DNA from: Nematostella vectensis
Taxonomy: Eukaryota > Cnidaria > Anthozoa > Actiniaria > Edwardsiidae
Assembly: GCF_932526225.1 (NCBI RefSeq)
Contig: NC_064034.1
Span: forward strand, 14,396,887 to 14,460,886
Direction: 5' to 3'
Length of the DNA: 64,000 nucleotides
This document shows, one piece after another, positions 19,521 through 31,560 of this stretch (position 1 is its first letter; every line of letters begins with the position of its first letter). Made by a program: the position numbers and the translations under genes. The notes under the pieces are model-generated. The model was given only the letters and a program-made list of their open reading frames with translations. It was not told where the DNA came from and made no database searches.

Positions 19521-20343
19521 GTCGAATTTCAGTGTTTGGTGTATTGTATTCATTGTTCTGGTACGAGATCACGACAGTTTGGGCTTTTTGATTCTATTCT
19601 TTTTTCGCATACAATTCAAAGATGCGACGCGCGCACGAATATCCAATCAGAAAGCAGCAAATAGAAGCTAATGAAGTGCAACCCAAATGTCCCCTAAAAG
19701 TCCCACAAATTGTACAACGTGTCGGATGAGGAGTGTGAATCCTGAACTCGGGTTTATCTATAATATAGACGTTTATAGGGGTTTTCCTGCGACTTGGGAA
19801 ATAAAAGACGGTCACCTGACATTTGTAAATTCTATTTCCATTTAATTCAAAAATTTATACTTGTTATTTATGATCTGTTATGAATACTTTGTTCAAATTT
19901 AACTATCCAAAAAATTGAGAGGATGTGTATTATAGTGACTATCAACTGAAGTCGTTTCTAATGTGACCTCTTGGCTGACCAGGAAACTATAATACGTTTT
20001 ATAATCATTACAAAAAGGCAAGGAAGGTTTAAAAGCATGCATATAATGTAAGACTTGCCACCATTATAGTAATTCACTTTTAGTCCTTGTTAACACATTG
20101 ACCCCTCAACCGGCCTGTACCGGCTTTGGGAAGTACCCACAACCCAAAAAATTCATAAATGCAAAATAAACACAACAAGATGAAGATACTCAGTCATCAG
20201 TCTAAGGGATAAATGGTCTTGCAGATATACATCCAACCAAGGTGTTGGCATCTGCTCTTAAGCCAAATAATAGCACAGGTTCTTTGACAAATCTCAAATC
20301 GAACAAGGAGAGAAAAGCCGAATCACCCCTCTCAATAAAACGC

Positions 20344-20610
20344 TCAAAATACCACACAAGGAAGAGAGATCAGCAAACACAGCTCAAGACACAAATAGAT
20401 ACCTTTATTCTGATCCTCCAGGTACATTTCCATGGCCTCAAAACACAATGTCCACTCCTTAAAGGATTGTTCAATCACGAAGATGTCTTTACGTATTGCA
20501 AAGCATTCTGGGAGATCCAGGGGAAAATTCACGAGGGGAGGGCCAGTCAACACTCCTCTCCCCAAAGTCAGATGGTTTTTTGTTAGTCTTTTCACCCCGA
20601 AGCCAAACAA
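20344..20610 (-). other. Candidate protein-coding exon inside the long-TIR element
   Basis: A minus-strand frame with strikingly protein-like composition, including GPPLVNFPLDLPECFAIRKD and SFKEWTLCFEAMEMYLEDQN. It is followed on the minus strand by a possible AAAG|GTATCT donor near 20400. I do not recognise a family. It may be the last recognisable exon of the element's own gene or a captured host exon. Confidence 0.3.
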
Positions 20611-22045
20611 ATCAATTCCAGGTCATACAGACCTAGAATACAAGTGTAAACAATTTTGCAATCAATTTGGTTTCAGAAAAGACAGCATTTAGGAGAACTG
20701 TGGTGATTCATTAGAAAATTATTTTCTCATCCAGGCAAAGCCAAACAAGAAAAAATAATCACGAATCCACCTTTGCTTGCAAATATCCATAAGCAAAGCA
20801 CTCAATTATGCCCCAAAAACTTCATGATGTCCTTAGACACTCTGCTAATATGCTCATAGCTGTATTTTTGATGAAAAATACAAGCAACCATCAACTTGTG
20901 CTGGCTTCAGCACAACGACGAGGGATTAAAAGTGGGGACCGCAAAGCACTGTTGGAAAGCTTGGATACCGCTGACTAGGTGCAGCTGTGTTTGACTTTGA
21001 CGGGTTGTATAAAACTCAGAATAGGGGGGGAGGTATCTGTTTTCAGTCTGTTTTTTTGTAAATTCAGGTAAAAAAAAGCCAGGAGTCAATGGGTTAAATC
21101 TTTCAGAAAAGCTCTTGTGGTTAAGATTATGCTGCCACTCAAACAGTCTATTATTTTCCTGTAATAATAACAGTCTGTTATTTCGCTGCAATAGATATAA
21201 TTATATGAAATGAAAAGGAAAATATCCTGAAGTTTTTTTTTTATCTGCTACATTTTTAAATGTGTTTTGCTACTCAAAAAGCTTGATTGTTAACTTTTGT
21301 TTACTGTAAAATATCTTAGTTTACACAACTCCCTATTATAATTATCATTTTTTCACTTAATTATTATTGAAGTTTATTAACTGCACACATGCTACTCTTA
21401 CTATTAAATATTAACTGCAGGTATTGGCCTGCCAAAATATAGTGTATTAGAAGCACCTCTGAATGGTGTCAACATTTTTCTTTTAACGTCTGTATTTGTT
21501 CCTAACTGTTGAAACAGTCCACAAGATCCAGCAGGATAGAAGTTGTCAAGTGGTTTTCTTCCTGAACTTATTTGGCCCATTTTGTGTACATTCATTTTTG
21601 CATGGTGTTAACACAACATTTTTTTGGTGCAAGGCCAGATTTTTCTCTTCACGGACTGAAGCAGGACACCAACAAATCAAAGCTTTTAAATCCTGGTTAT
21701 GAAAGTCATAGTATGAAAGCTATTGACTTTTGCCTAGATTCTCAACGTCTTATCAAACCAGGAAAATAGACACAAACTGGGTATTTTGAAGCTAAGGCAA
21801 GGGAGTTTGTAGCTATATAGGGTGAATCATAATCATCTCACAATTGGCACAATGATAAAGAACCATTCAGCAACTAAAGGAAACGGATCACAATCCATAG
21901 ATCCCATGTCTATATACAAAAAAAAGGTTAGGTCAGTCTGAAAAAAAATCTTTTAATATTTGATAAGGGGCCCAAGCACCAGGAGTCCATTTCCCCAATT
22001 GATCCACAATATTTCAAGAGCCTGAAACTGTTTGAGTGACACCAT
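20611..22045. other. Interior of the long-TIR element, no clear gene
   Basis: AT-rich, with short open frames only. The minus frame at 21404-21595 (ending FGRPIPAVNI) is mildly protein-like but unsupported. No repeats of note. Confidence 0.35.
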
Positions 22046-22352
22046 CATCTTTCCTTTAATAACTCTTTTGAAATATTTTACAAGGGCCATTACTATAATG
22101 ATGGCAAGTCTTATTATAGGCCAGGATGACAGATATGCATGCTTTTATGCACTCCTGGCGTTTTTTGCAATGATTTGAAATGTTATTATGATTTCTGGAC
22201 AGCCAAGAGGTCAGTCCAAAGAAAGTCAAATTTGAACAAATTTAGATACCGCAAGTATGTAATACTTTAAGTATTCATAACAGATTATAAGTTAAATGAG
22301 TAAGTAGCAAGTATCAATTTTTTAATTAAGCTTAAAAATGGAAACAAAATTT

Positions 22353-23159
22353 ACAAAAAAAGACACAAAAGTAATGCCTTTCATGTTAGTATACTTTTAC
22401 ATGTTTTTACAATTTCTTACCAGATCAGGGAAAGTTGAGTCCGTGGCAGGTCATGAGTGTTGGTATTTATGCGCATCATGACTAAATTCTTTCTTATACA
22501 AACACAATTACTTACAGTTTTGAAGAGCTGGTTTAAAATAAATGTAAAACAAAAAACAAGACATAAACTTCCGTATGTTACTTCTTACACTATTGTTAGT
22601 TAACTAGCAGTATCCAACACCTTATGAATGATAATATGGCCTCTCAGCGAGAGAATTTCGAGATCGAAACAAATGATCACTTATTTCCGAATTTATTGCT
22701 TTGCAAGAGCAAGAAAAAATGTCCTCGTAACAAAGTTTGAGTCCACTTATTGATAAATAATTAGTCCAAGGCTAGTGAGAAAATGTTTTTCTATCTGTGG
22801 CTAAAAGGGTTCAGAAATTAGGAGGCATATGACGATGTAGGAAGACTTTGAAAAGCAAGCGTCGTTTCCCCCTTCTCGACCACCATTTTTCCTTGAGACA
22901 AAGTCAAATTTTTCCGCCTGTTATCTGATTGGCTAATCTATGAAACGCCGTGACACTTATATAATACAGATGATTACCCTTACTTATGAGCCCCTGAATA
23001 GATACATTAATGTCTATTCAGAGCCTAAAAAAATAGTTCTTATTTAGTTACATTTTTGTGTCTACACAATATCTGCTAAAATTCATTTTATTTCTTTTAT
23101 TTAATGCTCTCTACTCTAGTAGCATAGGCCTTGTGCATATCTTTATTTACAAAGACCAG
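22353..23159. other. Gene-free AT-rich stretch
   Basis: No coding sequence found. At about 22990-23015 a short palindrome TGAATAGA/TCTATTCA appears. The stretch ends at the minisatellite that opens R-B. Confidence 0.4.
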
Positions 23160-23470
23160 GGAACACTAGTGTGAGTGAGAGTAGGGAAAACCTACAGTTT
23201 GTGTGAGTAGAGAAAACTTACAGTATGCGTGAGCAGGAAACACTTTCAATACGTATGAGCACGAAACACCTATAGTATGTGTGAGCAAGTAACACTTATA
23301 GTATGTGTGAGTGGGGAACACACTTATATGTGTGAGCAGGGAACACTTATAGTATGTGTGTGCAGGGAAAGCTTATTGTAAGTGTGAGCAGGGAACACTT
23401 ATCTTATAGTATGTGTGTGCAGGAAAAAAAATTGTAATATTTGTGAGCAGGGAACACTTATACAAGGGTT
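23160..23470. repeat. Minisatellite of about 26 bp (expanded relative to R-A)
   Basis: About ten or more degenerate copies of the AGTATGTGTGAGCAGGGAA-type unit, against five to six in R-A. Early copies (23160-23280) are more divergent than later ones. Confidence 0.75.
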
Positions 23471-24719
23471 TCAGGTTAACAGTGGTCCATAAATAGGGAT
23501 GGAAGTTGTTTTATTTTATTAGTTCAAATAAAACTCGAATTAACTTTTTGTTTAAAAAGTAGCTAGTGCTTGGAAAATTCTAGCTGGCTGTTCTGCAGGC
23601 CTCAGTGCCTTAATGAAACCCCTGCTTATAGTATGTGTGACTTTTTTGAAGCCCCATCCCCCTCCTGAATGAATGCTGCTGTCTAAACTGTGATTTCTCT
23701 ATTCTTATCTTATGTTTTAGTAACATTTATGACAGCAAATCTTTAGTGGTTAAAAACTTTGTCTTGGATTTTTTTAAAGGTAAAAATTTTCTATACTATA
23801 TGCTGCAAGACTGGAGTAGGATATAAGGATGGTGTATTAAAATGTTTGTATTTACAAAAATCTGTAGTTGCATTTTCTATTAATTTAGTACTTAAACTTA
23901 GTAAAAGTGTTTAAAGAGGGACTGGAAATGTTCATCATGGGTATTTTTGGGCATGAAATGTTGGGCTCCCTTGCAGCAAAGATCTCCTGAAATCTCTTGG
24001 TCTTCAAAGCTACACTCAATAAAAGGACTATGTAAAATGCCAGGTACATTTATGAGTCCCGATTATTTTATGTAGAAATGTAGTAAATAAGGAAATATCT
24101 GTTCAGTATCAGTTGTTTATCAAATGCAGCTAACACACTTAAAGCTTGTAACCTCCTCTTTGCTATTGGTAGATAATATCATATTTATCATTATATAAAT
24201 AATACTAATATCACCAATATTTTTGGGGTTAGCTGCAAAAGAAGTGGATTGGGAGAGGGAGGTCTAGCATTTCATTACACTGGGGAAAAAAAATAAGATC
24301 AAATATAAGATCAAGCATTTCATTACGGTGGGGAAATAAATAAGATCAAATAAAATATAGCCCGGACTATGCATTTTTAACAAGTTGTATGTATGCAAGG
24401 CGGGTGGGAAGGATATATAAAGCATACAAAGGTTAAGTTTAATATTATGCATCTTTTTATTCTAAAACAATGGAAAACTCTAATCTTCAGGGGGGTCATA
24501 CCCTTATCTGCCCAAGAATACTCATATGAAAATATTGTGATAAAGCTGGCTCCGCTTTTAGGCAGTGCCTAAATCTATATATTTAGTAAAACTCATAACA
24601 AACACCGAACGTGTAACGCACACGGGAAGTAGGTCCCTGAAGTACATTAGACTAAGGATATCGTAGATATTCCAAGTGATTAAAGCAAAGCGGCTTACAT
24701 TAGTGATTTCTTTGACGTC

Positions 24720-27718
24720 CACGATGGGCTCGCGGGCGCACGAAATCGGCGCTTTCAAATGCCGGCAGATTTCCCCACTTTCGAATGCATTTCGCTTCCA
24801 CGGTAACCAAAGGCGCGTTCTGTAAACAATGCACTGCCGATTGGCGCGAGCGCTGAAATCAGACCACCGAAGCAGCACAAATATTGTATCTGATGTTAAT
24901 AAAAATCCAGGATTCAAAAGAAAATTTCATTGTCTTTCTCATGAGAACCTCTTTTTTTCCCCGTAAGTCCTCTGTTTTTCAGAAACTGACAAAACTCTCG
25001 AGCGTATGATTGTCAATCGATCAGAATTTTCTGGCGAGTGGGATATCTACTCGAGCGTCCTCTGTAAAAACACGAGAAAATAACCTATCAAATCAGACGA
25101 ACAAACAAAACTTTCATGAACATTTTCTTTGTTATGCTTTTCTGTGTATATGTCTTGAAAATCAGCTCGTCTAACCTAAAGCTTTTCAAGTTATTAAAGT
25201 TTTTGTGAGGTTCTCTATTTCGCATCTAGTCGGAAAATGAGATGGTTCGAGCGTATAACGGGGATCGAGCGAATGAGTATCGATTTGATATCTAAATGAG
25301 ATTTTTGGCCGATAGTATTTCGGCAGAGGATCGAGTAACTATTGATCTGTCTTTCCGGAAATTTCTCAGCCAAAGGACAAAATGGCGACTGTTAATCTCT
25401 GCTTTGAAGGGAGAAATTTTCGCGCGCGTCCAGCGTTTCTCGAAGATGTGATGTTAGGACGAATCCGCAAGGATTGAATGAGTAATATTTTCTTTTTTGA
25501 TTTTCATTGATTTAAAAATCCTGAAAGAACAAAATGTTTAATATAGATTCAAGTAAACGTTCTATAAAATCCATCGACTTTAGTTTGGTTTTTGTGAAGT
25601 TATTAGCTTTCAAAGTCAGAGCAAGCGTAATTCTCAGTCCACTTTGCCGTGGTTCCCAATTGTTCAACCGTAGGCCCACTCTATTTCATATATTCATAAA
25701 TTCTTATTTTGTTATTTGAGAGTGTTTTTTGTACTTCACCCGCTAAAACCTGAACAGAGGGAAATTTGTTTACTTAAGCTATGTTCTTGTTAACTCTTCC
25801 ATCCTAAATCAGCACAACTAATTCAAAACAAACGATATTCCTGGATTGAGTTTGCTCTTAGGGCTGGACCCTTCACAGAATGTAGTTGTAGAATATCATC
25901 TGAAGGCTGGATGACACTTGCTTGTAGGTTTTTCCTTAGGTTTTAATTTAACTTTTGGAATGTGACAGGTCCAACATCTATTTTATTTGTATTAGTGCCT
26001 TCACATATGGAAAAAGGGTGCCCTTTACTTTGCTCCTATTTCTTGAGTGACCTACTGTATGGAGAACTTGGCAGGTAGGCATGCTTGACCTCCCCCTCTT
26101 TAGCTAAAAAGATTCCTTTGCATAAAAAATATATGAGTACTTGGTAGCAGCCACTGCACAGCTGCTCTAGAAGCTAGACTAGGAATTTGTCAAATCAGTT
26201 GAGTAGACTAATGTGTAGACAAAAACAAAAAGGACAGGCATCACTTACGTTATCATGAACATCCTAAATAATTGTCATCAGTTTCTTGAAGCACTTTAAC
26301 ACCTCCTCAGTCTCAAAGATTCTTTTTCTATTTCCACTAGACTATGGTCTCTACCACAGCGGTCCTTAGTCTTAGCCTAGTCTGACAGTAAGGACAGCTG
26401 CACAAAATACTTTGACATTGCATCAATGGTTATGTAAATGATTTGTCTGTTCATAACAAACCAAAAATGATTTTAGGACATGTAAGGAAAACTATGTTCA
26501 CCTGTGGCTATGCCATCCTCTATCACTTTTTGGTAATTTGTGGTTCCTTCTTATGATTTTGAGAGTCGGGTAAACAAAAACCCCCAGGATTCAAAAGAGG
26601 ATTAGTTTACACTAAGTTTGTTTTTGTCTTGCTTTCTATTGCTCTTAGTGATTTATATAGTAGGAGATAGAAGTTTCGTTTCTAACTCTTCTTTTATTGA
26701 TAAATAACTCAATAATAAAGTTTTGCTGCTGTAAAATTAAAGCAAGCTCTCCTGTACTCACTGTATAGGGCACCAATAACTATCAATCAAGTCTCACAAC
26801 TCTTAATTAATAAATACTCGGAAAATCTAGGGGCATATAATTTTTTAATTGATATAGTTGAATATATTTTGGTTGATATAGTTCTTTGGGTATCATGAAC
26901 TAAAGTTATCACCTTTTATGGGATTCACAAGATAAGGCATAGAAGAGGAAGATGGCTAACAAGGACTTGCAATAGCAAGTAAAAATAGAGCTTTTTTTAA
27001 GTAAAAGCAATCCAGAATAATAAAAATAGAGAAATCATAAATTCCACTCAGACAATAACAGGTATTCTAAACCCTTGTACAGTTGTTAATGAAATACACC
27101 AGTACAAGCCAAGTAGCTTGGAAGGATTTCATGAAAAAGGTGGAGTCATGTATCAAGGATTTTTATGACTGCTTCAAGCTGCAAAAGAGTAAGTGGATTT
27201 AAAAGACAATTCTAATACTACTATTTTTGCTTAGGAATATATTTTTTAGAGAAAAGATAAAGGCAAGATAAAAACTACTTTCTTGCCCAGTCATAATGAG
27301 ATGCTTGAGATAGGACTTTATCCTTCTAAGGAAATCTTCCAGAGACTTCTTCCTCGGGGATCTGTCCCATTGGGCCTCAATTTTCGTTCCTAGAGAAACA
27401 ATCACATTGCAACTTCTCTTGTGCAGCCTTGACAACTGATTGGTAAGAAAATATGCGTCGCTCTTCTCGAACCCTGACAAAATTATTTCTTCAGAGAGAC
27501 TCAAGCTTGTCATAGAAGCTCAAGTTTTTGCTGCTTTGGTTTTTATCTTCCACTATTAGTTGTTTTCCTTTCTAAATCCAATAATTTTGACAAGACTCCT
27601 TCGAACAGCCTTTGCCGCCATTTTTAATTCCGAGTGTTTTTGGATGGATAACCGCCGGTTTTTGCGGGCTCGCGAGAATACGAAAGCGCCGATTTTGACC
27701 ACTTATTAGCCCACCGTG
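24720..27718. mobile_element. 3.0-kb DNA transposon-like insertion with CACGRTGGGCT ends
   Basis: Its left end reads CACGATGGGCT and the inverse of its right end CACGGTGGGCT; both continue, after an 11-bp unlike stretch, into AAATCGGCGCTTTC. R-A (about 8143-8152) gives the uninterrupted site, so the boundaries are well defined. The flanks share only TC on both sides, so no convincing long target duplication exists. The interior has no intact transposase; weak coding-like pieces lie on the minus strand near the right end. The CACGGTG tip resembles Transib/RAG-type ends, but those make 5-bp duplications, not seen here. Superfamily unresolved. Confidence 0.65.
27199..27513 (-). other. Possible coding remnant in the 3.0-kb insertion
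   Basis: A minus-strand frame with a basic helical segment (RRIKSYLKHLIMTGQE; SRLHKRSCNVIVSLGTKI). Upstream on the same strand a short frame starts MAAKAVRRSLVKIIGFRK near 27620 and stops after 21 codons. The two could be N-terminal exons of a lost transposase. No family recognised. Confidence 0.25.
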
Positions 27719-27780
27719 TCATATATATTCGTTTGTTGTTTATAACAAGTTAAGGGAAAACAAACAAAACAAAAGTCGAC

Positions 27781-27825
27781 AGATTCCAACGTTTCGGAGT
27801 TTACTTGCATTCCTTCATCGAGCGG
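27781..27825 (-). ncRNA. Degenerate hammerhead-like motif
   Basis: On the minus strand: CTCGATGA, an extra A, a GGA/TCC stem with a long loop, GAAA, then self-complementary ACGT and T. The layout matches the motifs at 1497 and 19485, but the core has an inserted or changed base (CTCGATGA rather than CTGATGA). It lies in the segment of R-B that R-A lacks. Unlikely to be active. Confidence 0.25.
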
Positions 27826-28344
27826 GTACTAAAGGTAACAGGTAATTTCGCCCACGTTGTTGTATCGCTCACGTATATCGCGCTGCTTTAGAAAAATCAA
27901 AACTAATGAAATACTCATGACGAGACGCAAACGACTTTAACTGTAAGTACCCCCAAAGGAATGTGTGTATGGTATATCCATAAAACAAAAAAGAAAAGAA
28001 TCGGTACATATCATAACTTTTAGAACATATTAGAACCCCTTTAGTACCGAATTGCGGTGGTTTCACCCACGTTGTTGCATCGCCCACGTCTTTAAGAGTA
28101 GTTTCCCCACGCATCAAGAGTTGCTTCGCCCACGCATCAAGATAATGTTCACAGTTTTTACATTACATTAGAGTATCATAAACCCGTGAAATACACCTTA
28201 GCGTATTTATCACTTGTACACTCGTATCATTGTTTTCTTTTGGCCTGGCTAGACTACTACACTAGACTAACACCTCGTGTTGCACCGAATCTTTGAGGAT
28301 ACAGACCCAGTGGTATTGATACAATTATTTTCTAAAATGTCTCT

Positions 28345-28530
28345 GTTTATCACACTTTACGCGATCTTTACGCAGAACGTAAAGATGCGTAAATTGTTAT
28401 CACCCTTAACGCCATTTTTACGCAGAACGTAAATATACGTGAATGTTTATCACCCTTTACGCGGAACGTAAAGAAGCGTAAATGTCGGTCAGCCTACACG
28501 CACATTTACACACATGCATAAAGGTGCGTA
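28345..28530. repeat. Hairpin minisatellite of R-B
   Basis: Copies of the 50-bp unit with TTTACGCAGAACGTAAAG cores, matching 8658-8860 in R-A. A final divergent unit reads CGCACATTTACACACATGC. Confidence 0.65.
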
Positions 28531-28692
28531 AATATGGATTTTCGTGCTGTGTTATTCCTTTTGCACCGGTTACCGTCATTTGTACTCTCCGACTTATCGT
28601 CTTCCCCATCAGCCTCCGACTCATCGTCTATGCATTTGATGAACTCCCCTTATCCACTTCCAATATCATTCATCCAATATCATCATTCCAAG

Positions 28693-28953
28693 CAGGGCCG
28701 GAAACAGGGGGGTCGGATTGGGTGGATATCCACCCCCTCTTTTTAAGTTAAAAAGAAAGTCGAAAGAAAATAAATGTCTGTGAGACGGAAGGTACTCTCC
28801 ATGTGCCTTCGCCTGCTTTGCTGACGCGACAAATCCAATTAAGCGTGAAGTATTGTTAGATCTATGTGACCTACCAAGAACCACTGGATCAGTTATAAGC
28901 CGTCTATCCGGCCATTATCCACCCCTTATTTTAAAATCCTGGATCCGCCCCTG
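28693..28953. mobile_element. hAT-like MITE, R-B copy
   Basis: Counterpart of 9118-9379. The left TIR carries one change (CAGGGCCGGA), the right TIR is intact. Non-coding. Confidence 0.6.
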
Positions 28954-29268
28954 ACGCTTCATCCTCCTACTTTACCTCCTTTGAAAGGCCACTTTCACTT
29001 TCTGGCCCTTCGCTCCTAGCGTTCGCTACAGTCCTCCGTGCAAAGGAAATGGCATCGACTTGATCTCCCTTTAATATCCTCTTCTAGCAGTTGAGCTTCT
29101 CGTTCTCTATGTATAGATCAAGGACCGACACCTTTAGCTTCTTGTGCTTGCCCTCTCTATTGGGTTGTACCCAGTTATAGTTATCATACTTTTTCAACTT
29201 TTTCAACTTTTTATTCGTCTCTCAGCCTTCTCCTTGACTCTTTACTCTTTCTTTTCTTGAACACATAC

Positions 29269-29466
29269 AGGCGCGTACCCAAGATTTGCTGAAGGGGGGC
29301 TGCGTATTCATATGGAAAAAGCATAGTATTTGAAGAATGGCTGGAGAGGGCCGCGCAGTTATGGTCTAGTATGAAAAAAGCATAGTATTTGAAGATTTCT
29401 TAATAAGAAATAACCCACTTTTCTCCCCTAAAGGGAGGGGGATGCGCGCACCCCGTGTACGCGCCT
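29269..29466. mobile_element. AGGCGCGTAC MITE, R-B copy
   Basis: Counterpart of 9685-9891 with the same inverted ends; slightly shorter through a small internal deletion. Confidence 0.6.
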
Positions 29467-29597
29467 ATCATGGGCCTTTAAATGACGATGGTGATGAAGA
29501 AAAAAGTCACCTAACCCTCGGCCATTGTGACTCATCAGAGTCACCGGAGAAAATTGGACCATATTGTAATAAATCCTACTCCATGCCCATTTATCTG

Positions 29598-31040
29598 ATT
29601 ATGAGTTTTAGAATATGATGTAATTATATTATATATTATATATGAAGTAATTAAAGATGTTAATTGCACAACGGCCAGTCAATGGTTGACTCGAAACGTA
29701 ACACAACTATGTAGATTAATGAGTTCCATGTTGGGGTTTATGTGATGGAGCAAAGAAATATTCAACAAAAAATATTTGTTCAAAAAAATTTGGACCCTCC
29801 CCTAAGACCCTCCCCTCCCGCAAAAAAATCAGAGCTCCCCCCTTCCATCCCGCTAAATAATGACACGTCCCTTATGGATGCGTTTGTATAAGTCTGCTAT
29901 GCACGATTCACCTGTTCACAAAACACACACAAGAGAATAAAAGCCCACTGGAAATTACCTCTATTCCTTTGTCTTTTTTTGTATCTAAGTCCGTGTAATC
30001 CTTATCATTGTAGGAATACGACAAAGGCGTTTTTATTGCATACTGTTTAAATTTCATAGTGACTAAGTCGGCAACGGCTTTTTTCCTTTGTATCGCCAGC
30101 CAAGCGGAATAAAAAAAAGAGGCCTCTGCTAGCAGGGAAATGATGAATGTGTGATCAAGCTGAACATAAATAGAGTAATTGGATGGAATCATTGGGGTTG
30201 GATTGCAGTGTTCTAACCATCACGTATAATTATGAAACCCTGGTTCCAGGATCTCCTTCCTTCTCTTTCTTCATAGCATGAAACTCGCCAGTGCGCCAGG
30301 AACAATACGATTATTGTATAGAGTTTTTTTCCTGCAGTTGCCGTCGAGGATGTTTAAATTCCCTGGCAGTTATGGATGCGTTTGTATAAGTCTGCTATGC
30401 ACGATTCACTGATTTACAAAACAAACACAAGATAATAAAAACCCACTGGAAATAACTTCCATTCCTTTTTCTGTTTTTTTTTTGTATCTTAGTTTGTTAG
30501 TGCAAGTTGCATGGCAATGTAATCCTCATCATTGCGGGAAGAAGACAGAGGCGTGTTTAAATTTCATAGTGACTAAGTCGGCATCATGCCAGCATAGCCA
30601 GCATGTTTTTTCCAGCATGCACTTGTGTAGAACCCCCCTCCCCTCGACCTTTATTATGCATCATGTTCCATCACCCACAAAAAGGCACCCTATGTGAAAC
30701 ATAAAGCTCATGTTCAAAATAAATTGATGCTTTGATTATCAGGGAAGGCTTTTATGTGTCAAGGAGGTAATATTTATTTTTAAAAAGAGGATCAATTAAA
30801 GTTCCTCCCAGAAAAATGGGTGCTATTTTATTCTCTTCAATATTAAAATAATAAACAAATAAATACATATCACATTCCTATACATTAATAAGTATATCAG
30901 CAAATCACACTATCGTAGTGGATTTGACGTAAAAGTACCCAGTGCCTGCCTGTACTGTCCCGATTCCTTTTATTTATTTATTTTTTAAATTACCTTACCT
31001 CGTCTGCACATAATGAGATGACAAAAGATTTCCAAAGATC
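29598..31040. repeat. Gene-free region with a direct repeat and an inverted copy of 6206-6745
   Basis: 29874-30074 and 30372-30583 are direct copies (start ATGGATGCGTTTGTATAAGT, end GACTAAGTCGGCA) differing by small indels, 498 bp apart. 29780-29873 holds a C-rich MITE-like end finishing CGTCCCTTA. 30570-30970 is the inverse of 6206-6745. No gene recognised. Confidence 0.65.
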
Positions 31041-31081
31041 CTCAGCCACTTGTTGGAAAGTGGGGGATTTTACTGAGAGAC

Positions 31082-31560
31082 TTGGGACTGCCTACTGGTA
31101 ATAGTATGCTTTGTCAGTTTATCAGTGATGGCTTGCTCAAGGAACTGTTAGTCAGACGTGAGGCATCGATCTCGGATAGAGCTGTTAGACTGAAAAGAGA
31201 GATGACATGGTCACCAAATGGACAAGCTAGAAGGAAATGCTCTTCGGTATGTTTGTGGCTACATTCCCCTATTAATCAGACGGAAAGCCCAAAGATACAA
31301 GTCTGCCAAGCATGCATCAATTGTGACAAGTGGGTTCAGTCTGCAGACAAGTGCAACACTACAACTTCATTTCTCGAGTACACATCTAAGTGGACAAAAA
31401 GTGTTGACAGAGGAAGACTGGTCCATGTGAACGGCGAATTCTATGCGTCGTATTGAGGAGTTTGTTCGGAACTATTTCAATAATAGTTTTCTGATTAACT
31501 ACGCTGGTGGGAACTTGAAGCAAGCTATAATGGCTGAACTATTATGCTCCAAAGGTGTTG
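31082..31560 (+). pseudogene. Transposon-related protein fragment of unknown family
   Basis: Two plus-strand frames form one protein-like run. The first gives ALRYVCGYIPLLIRRKAQ and AKHASIVTSG (31218-31330). The other continues FLEYTSKWTKSVDRGRLV and VNGEFYASY, followed by IEEFVRNYF beyond a stop near 31456. The pattern, a helical YxxGY segment followed by a W-rich LEYT segment, recurs in cnidarian transposon-type proteins as I remember them, but I cannot name the superfamily. One frameshift near 31330 and a terminal stop make it a pseudogene. It lies on the strand opposite the P-like gene. Confidence 0.4.

Larger units (their letters stand above)
19824..22352. mobile_element. Transposon-like element with about 270-bp inverted arms
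   Basis: The left arm (about 19824-20095) is the diverged inverse of the right arm (about 22046-22352). Shared landmarks: TTGTAAATT at the tips, GATCTGTTATGAATACTT, GACCTCTTGGCTG, TAAAAGCATGCATAT and CTTGCCA-CATTATAGTAAT. The left arm carries about 50 bp not found in the right. The 1.95-kb centre has no intact transposase. Long inverted ends suggest a Mutator-like or foldback element; no target duplication was identified. Confidence 0.6.
23276..29597. repeat. Composite repeat R-B (direct copy of R-A, interrupted)
   Basis: Same order of landmarks as R-A: minisatellite, AAATCTTTAGTGGTT block, terminal hairpin motif at 24545-24585, then the CGCCCACG tandem repeats, the hairpin minisatellite (28345-28530) and two MITEs (28693-28953, 29269-29466). 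It differs by a 2,999-bp insertion (24720-27718) and a short extra segment at 27781-27890. Confidence 0.7.

Noticed and set aside
24720..27718. Assignment of the 3-kb insertion to Transib
   Set aside because: Only the CACGRTG tip fits; the required 5-bp duplication and a RAG1-like core are not seen.
27781..27825. A working hammerhead in R-B
   Set aside because: The core reads CTCGATGA, so an invariant base pattern is broken, and stem II is only 3 bp.
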